This document shows positions 62,814 through 64,000 of a stretch of 64,000 nucleotides of DNA, one piece after another. The DNA is from Anaerolineales bacterium (lineage in GTDB: Bacteria; Chloroflexota; Anaerolineae; Anaerolineales; UBA4823): the NCBI GenBank assembly GCA_016935755.1, contig JAFGQI010000125.1:62001-126000 (forward strand). Reading direction: 5' to 3'. Position 1 is the stretch's first letter. Each line of letters starts with the position of its first letter. The notes under the pieces were generated by a model, which was not told the origin of the DNA, ran no database searches, and was given only the letters and a program-made list of their open reading frames with translations. The translations under genes and the position numbers were made by a program.

Positions 62814-64000
62814 ATGATAAACAAGAAGGCCAGCAACTGTCACCTTTTTGGAATGGTCATGGCGTTGTTTGTTTTAATGCTCACGGCATGTAAAACCGAT
62901 ATCACCCCTGTGATCCCCTCTTCAACCCCTCCGGCGACACTTCCACCCACCAGCACCCCTACTCTTCTTCCTGATCTGGCGATCCAAAATATCACGATAC
63001 AATCTGACACACTTGATATCTGTTCGCCTTTCAACGGTCCATTAGAGATCGTAGTGGAAATAGTCAACCGAGGTCAGGGAAACGCCAAACCATTTGCTAT
63101 TCAGATCAACGCCTCCTGGCAAACGATCGACACATGGCTGCTGCCTGGACAAACAGCCACGCTGTATGTGCCCACCGAAGGAGCCACGCAAAACAACTCG
63201 ATAAAAGTACTGGTGCGAGTAGACGCGACCAACCAGGTTGATGAAAGCGATGAAGACAACAATCAACGCGAACAGCAGCTTCCCCTGCCCACCCCGCCGC
63301 CGGAATGTCTGCAGACGCCTACCCCTGCCATCATCGAGCAAAGCTCGATTTTCACCCTGAAAGGCCACACAGCCAAAATATGGAGCGTGGATTTCTCACC
63401 CGATGGCAGCCTGCTGGCCTCTGGTTCAGTAGATGATACCTTACGCCTGTGGCGGGTAAAAGACGGCAGCCTGCTTCGCACCATGCATGGTCATCCCTTC
63501 CCTATCCTGACCCTCAATTACTCGCCGAGCGGAGCACTTCTGGCAACCGGGTCTACCGATGGACTGCTGCGCATCTGGCGGGTATCGGATGGGAGTTTGA
63601 TGCGAACCATGCAGGGCCATGCTGGCTGGATAACTGACCTGGCATTTTCTCCGGACGAAAAACAAATAGTCTCATGCAGCGAAGATTTCACCGTTCGACT
63701 GTGGCGCGTCTCTGATGGAAGACCTGTCCAGACCATCGACGAGGGTATGACCACCTTGACCAGCATCTCATTTTCACCAGATGGGAATAAATTAGCCTGG
63801 ACAGAAGCAGACGGCTCAGTACGATTACGCAGCTTGAGCGGGGTATGGCTGCACCGCCTGAAAGCGACCACTTTGGCTGCAACCAGCCTGGTCTTCTCGC
63901 CTGATGGCTCCCGCCTGGTGAGCGGGTACGCCGACGGGACGATGCGTGTGTGGGATATCAAAGACGGCGCCCTGCTGCAAGTGCTAAAAAATCATGCCAC
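62814..64000 (+). CDS. WD40 lipoprotein with CARDB-like domain (partial, C-terminus outside window)
   Basis: 395 codons are visible before the right edge. A hydrophobic start ends in the lipobox LTAC (Cys about residue 26), followed by a Pro/Thr linker, a CARDB-like beta-sandwich (about 43-145; LAIQNITIQ, VVEIVNRGQGNAKPF, VDESDEDNNQ) and at least five WD40 repeats (from GHTAKIWSVDFSPDG). The last visible repeat ends at VWDIKDGALLQVLKNHA, so at least two more are expected beyond the edge. It should sit on the outer face of the membrane. No Shine-Dalgarno is seen; the ATG is chosen because the signal peptide begins there. Confidence 0.85.
   Translation, partial: MINKKASNCHLFGMVMALFVLMLTACKTDITPVIPSSTPPATLPPTSTPTLLPDLAIQNITIQSDTLDICSPFNGPLEIVVEIVNRGQGNAKPFAIQINASWQTIDTWLLPGQTATLYVPTEGATQNNSIKVLVRVDATNQVDESDEDNNQREQQLPLPTPPPECLQTPTPAIIEQSSIFTLKGHTAKIWSVDFSPDGSLLASGSVDDTLRLWRVKDGSLLRTMHGHPFPILTLNYSPSGALLATGSTDGLLRIWRVSDGSLMRTMQGHAGWITDLAFSPDEKQIVSCSEDFTVRLWRVSDGRPVQTIDEGMTTLTSISFSPDGNKLAWTEADGSVRLRSLSGVWLHRLKATTLAATSLVFSPDGSRLVSGYADGTMRVWDIKDGALLQVLKNHA

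Noticed and set aside
1-64000. tRNA, rRNA, insertion sequences, phage genes and CRISPR arrays
   Set aside because: I scanned the intergenic gaps and coding frames and saw no cloverleaf, rRNA segment, transposase, integrase or Cas protein.

Overview
The window looks like a chromosomal piece from a Chloroflexota bacterium of the Anaerolineae type. I infer this from gene content; no rRNA or tRNA is present to prove it. The pointers are a mevalonate kinase gene overlapping an isopentenyl phosphate kinase gene (the alternative mevalonate route known from Roseiflexus and archaea), several anchored WD40 beta-propeller proteins, F420 biosynthesis genes, molybdenum hydroxylases, a TPR/HExxH membrane protein and a very large secreted repeat protein ending in a YLPVMVR-type tail. 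There are no insertion sequences, phage genes or CRISPR arrays, and gene density is high with many 4-11 nt overlaps.

Layout. 1-2096 (minus): UbiA-like prenyltransferase, mevalonate kinase, isopentenyl phosphate kinase (cut by the edge). 2199-6652: TlyA methyltransferase facing a membrane metallophosphoesterase, a C69 dipeptidase and an M23 peptidase. 6866-12972: small lipoprotein, a shared terminator, a 1100-residue surface protein and two seven-bladed WD40 proteins. 13142-18709 (plus): M29 aminopeptidase, LysM-M23 protein, strong terminator, adenosine-specific kinase, galE, GNAT and aldo/keto reductase. 18738-22564 (minus): ComP-like histidine kinase with an HD-GYP response regulator. 22677-28527: MBL hydrolase, sirtuin, EamA transporter (minus) with a tiny membrane ORF, aminotransferase with an upstream terminator, and an rRNA m5C methyltransferase. 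28533-36980 (minus): molybdenum hydroxylase cluster 1 with XdhC, a CBS-type manganese pyrophosphatase and a thioesterase.

37117-39434: a perfect inverted repeat, then a promoter, a recognisable glmS ribozyme with an unusual ~60-nt insertion in its core, and glmS. 39455-42352: M23 peptidase and a GAF-GAF-GGDEF diguanylate cyclase. 42188-46175 (minus): glycolate oxidase GlcF/E/D. 46350-48512: TPR-membrane-HExxH protein.

48518-59452 (minus): a ten-gene run joining molybdenum hydroxylase cluster 2 (FAD subunit, FeS-Mo subunit, NUDIX, SsnA) to F420 metabolism (NpdG, CofE, a pyrophosphatase-like/nitroreductase fusion, CofD, CofC) and an LLM-class F420 oxidoreductase. 59705-64000 (plus): DUF1361 protein, M20 dipeptidase, DUF1385 protein from a leaderless-type promoter, and a WD40 lipoprotein cut by the edge.

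The most notable items are the glmS ribozyme with extra hairpins, the coupling of a purine/N-heterocycle oxidation cluster with F420 synthesis, and the fused pyrophosphatase-like/nitroreductase protein in that operon.
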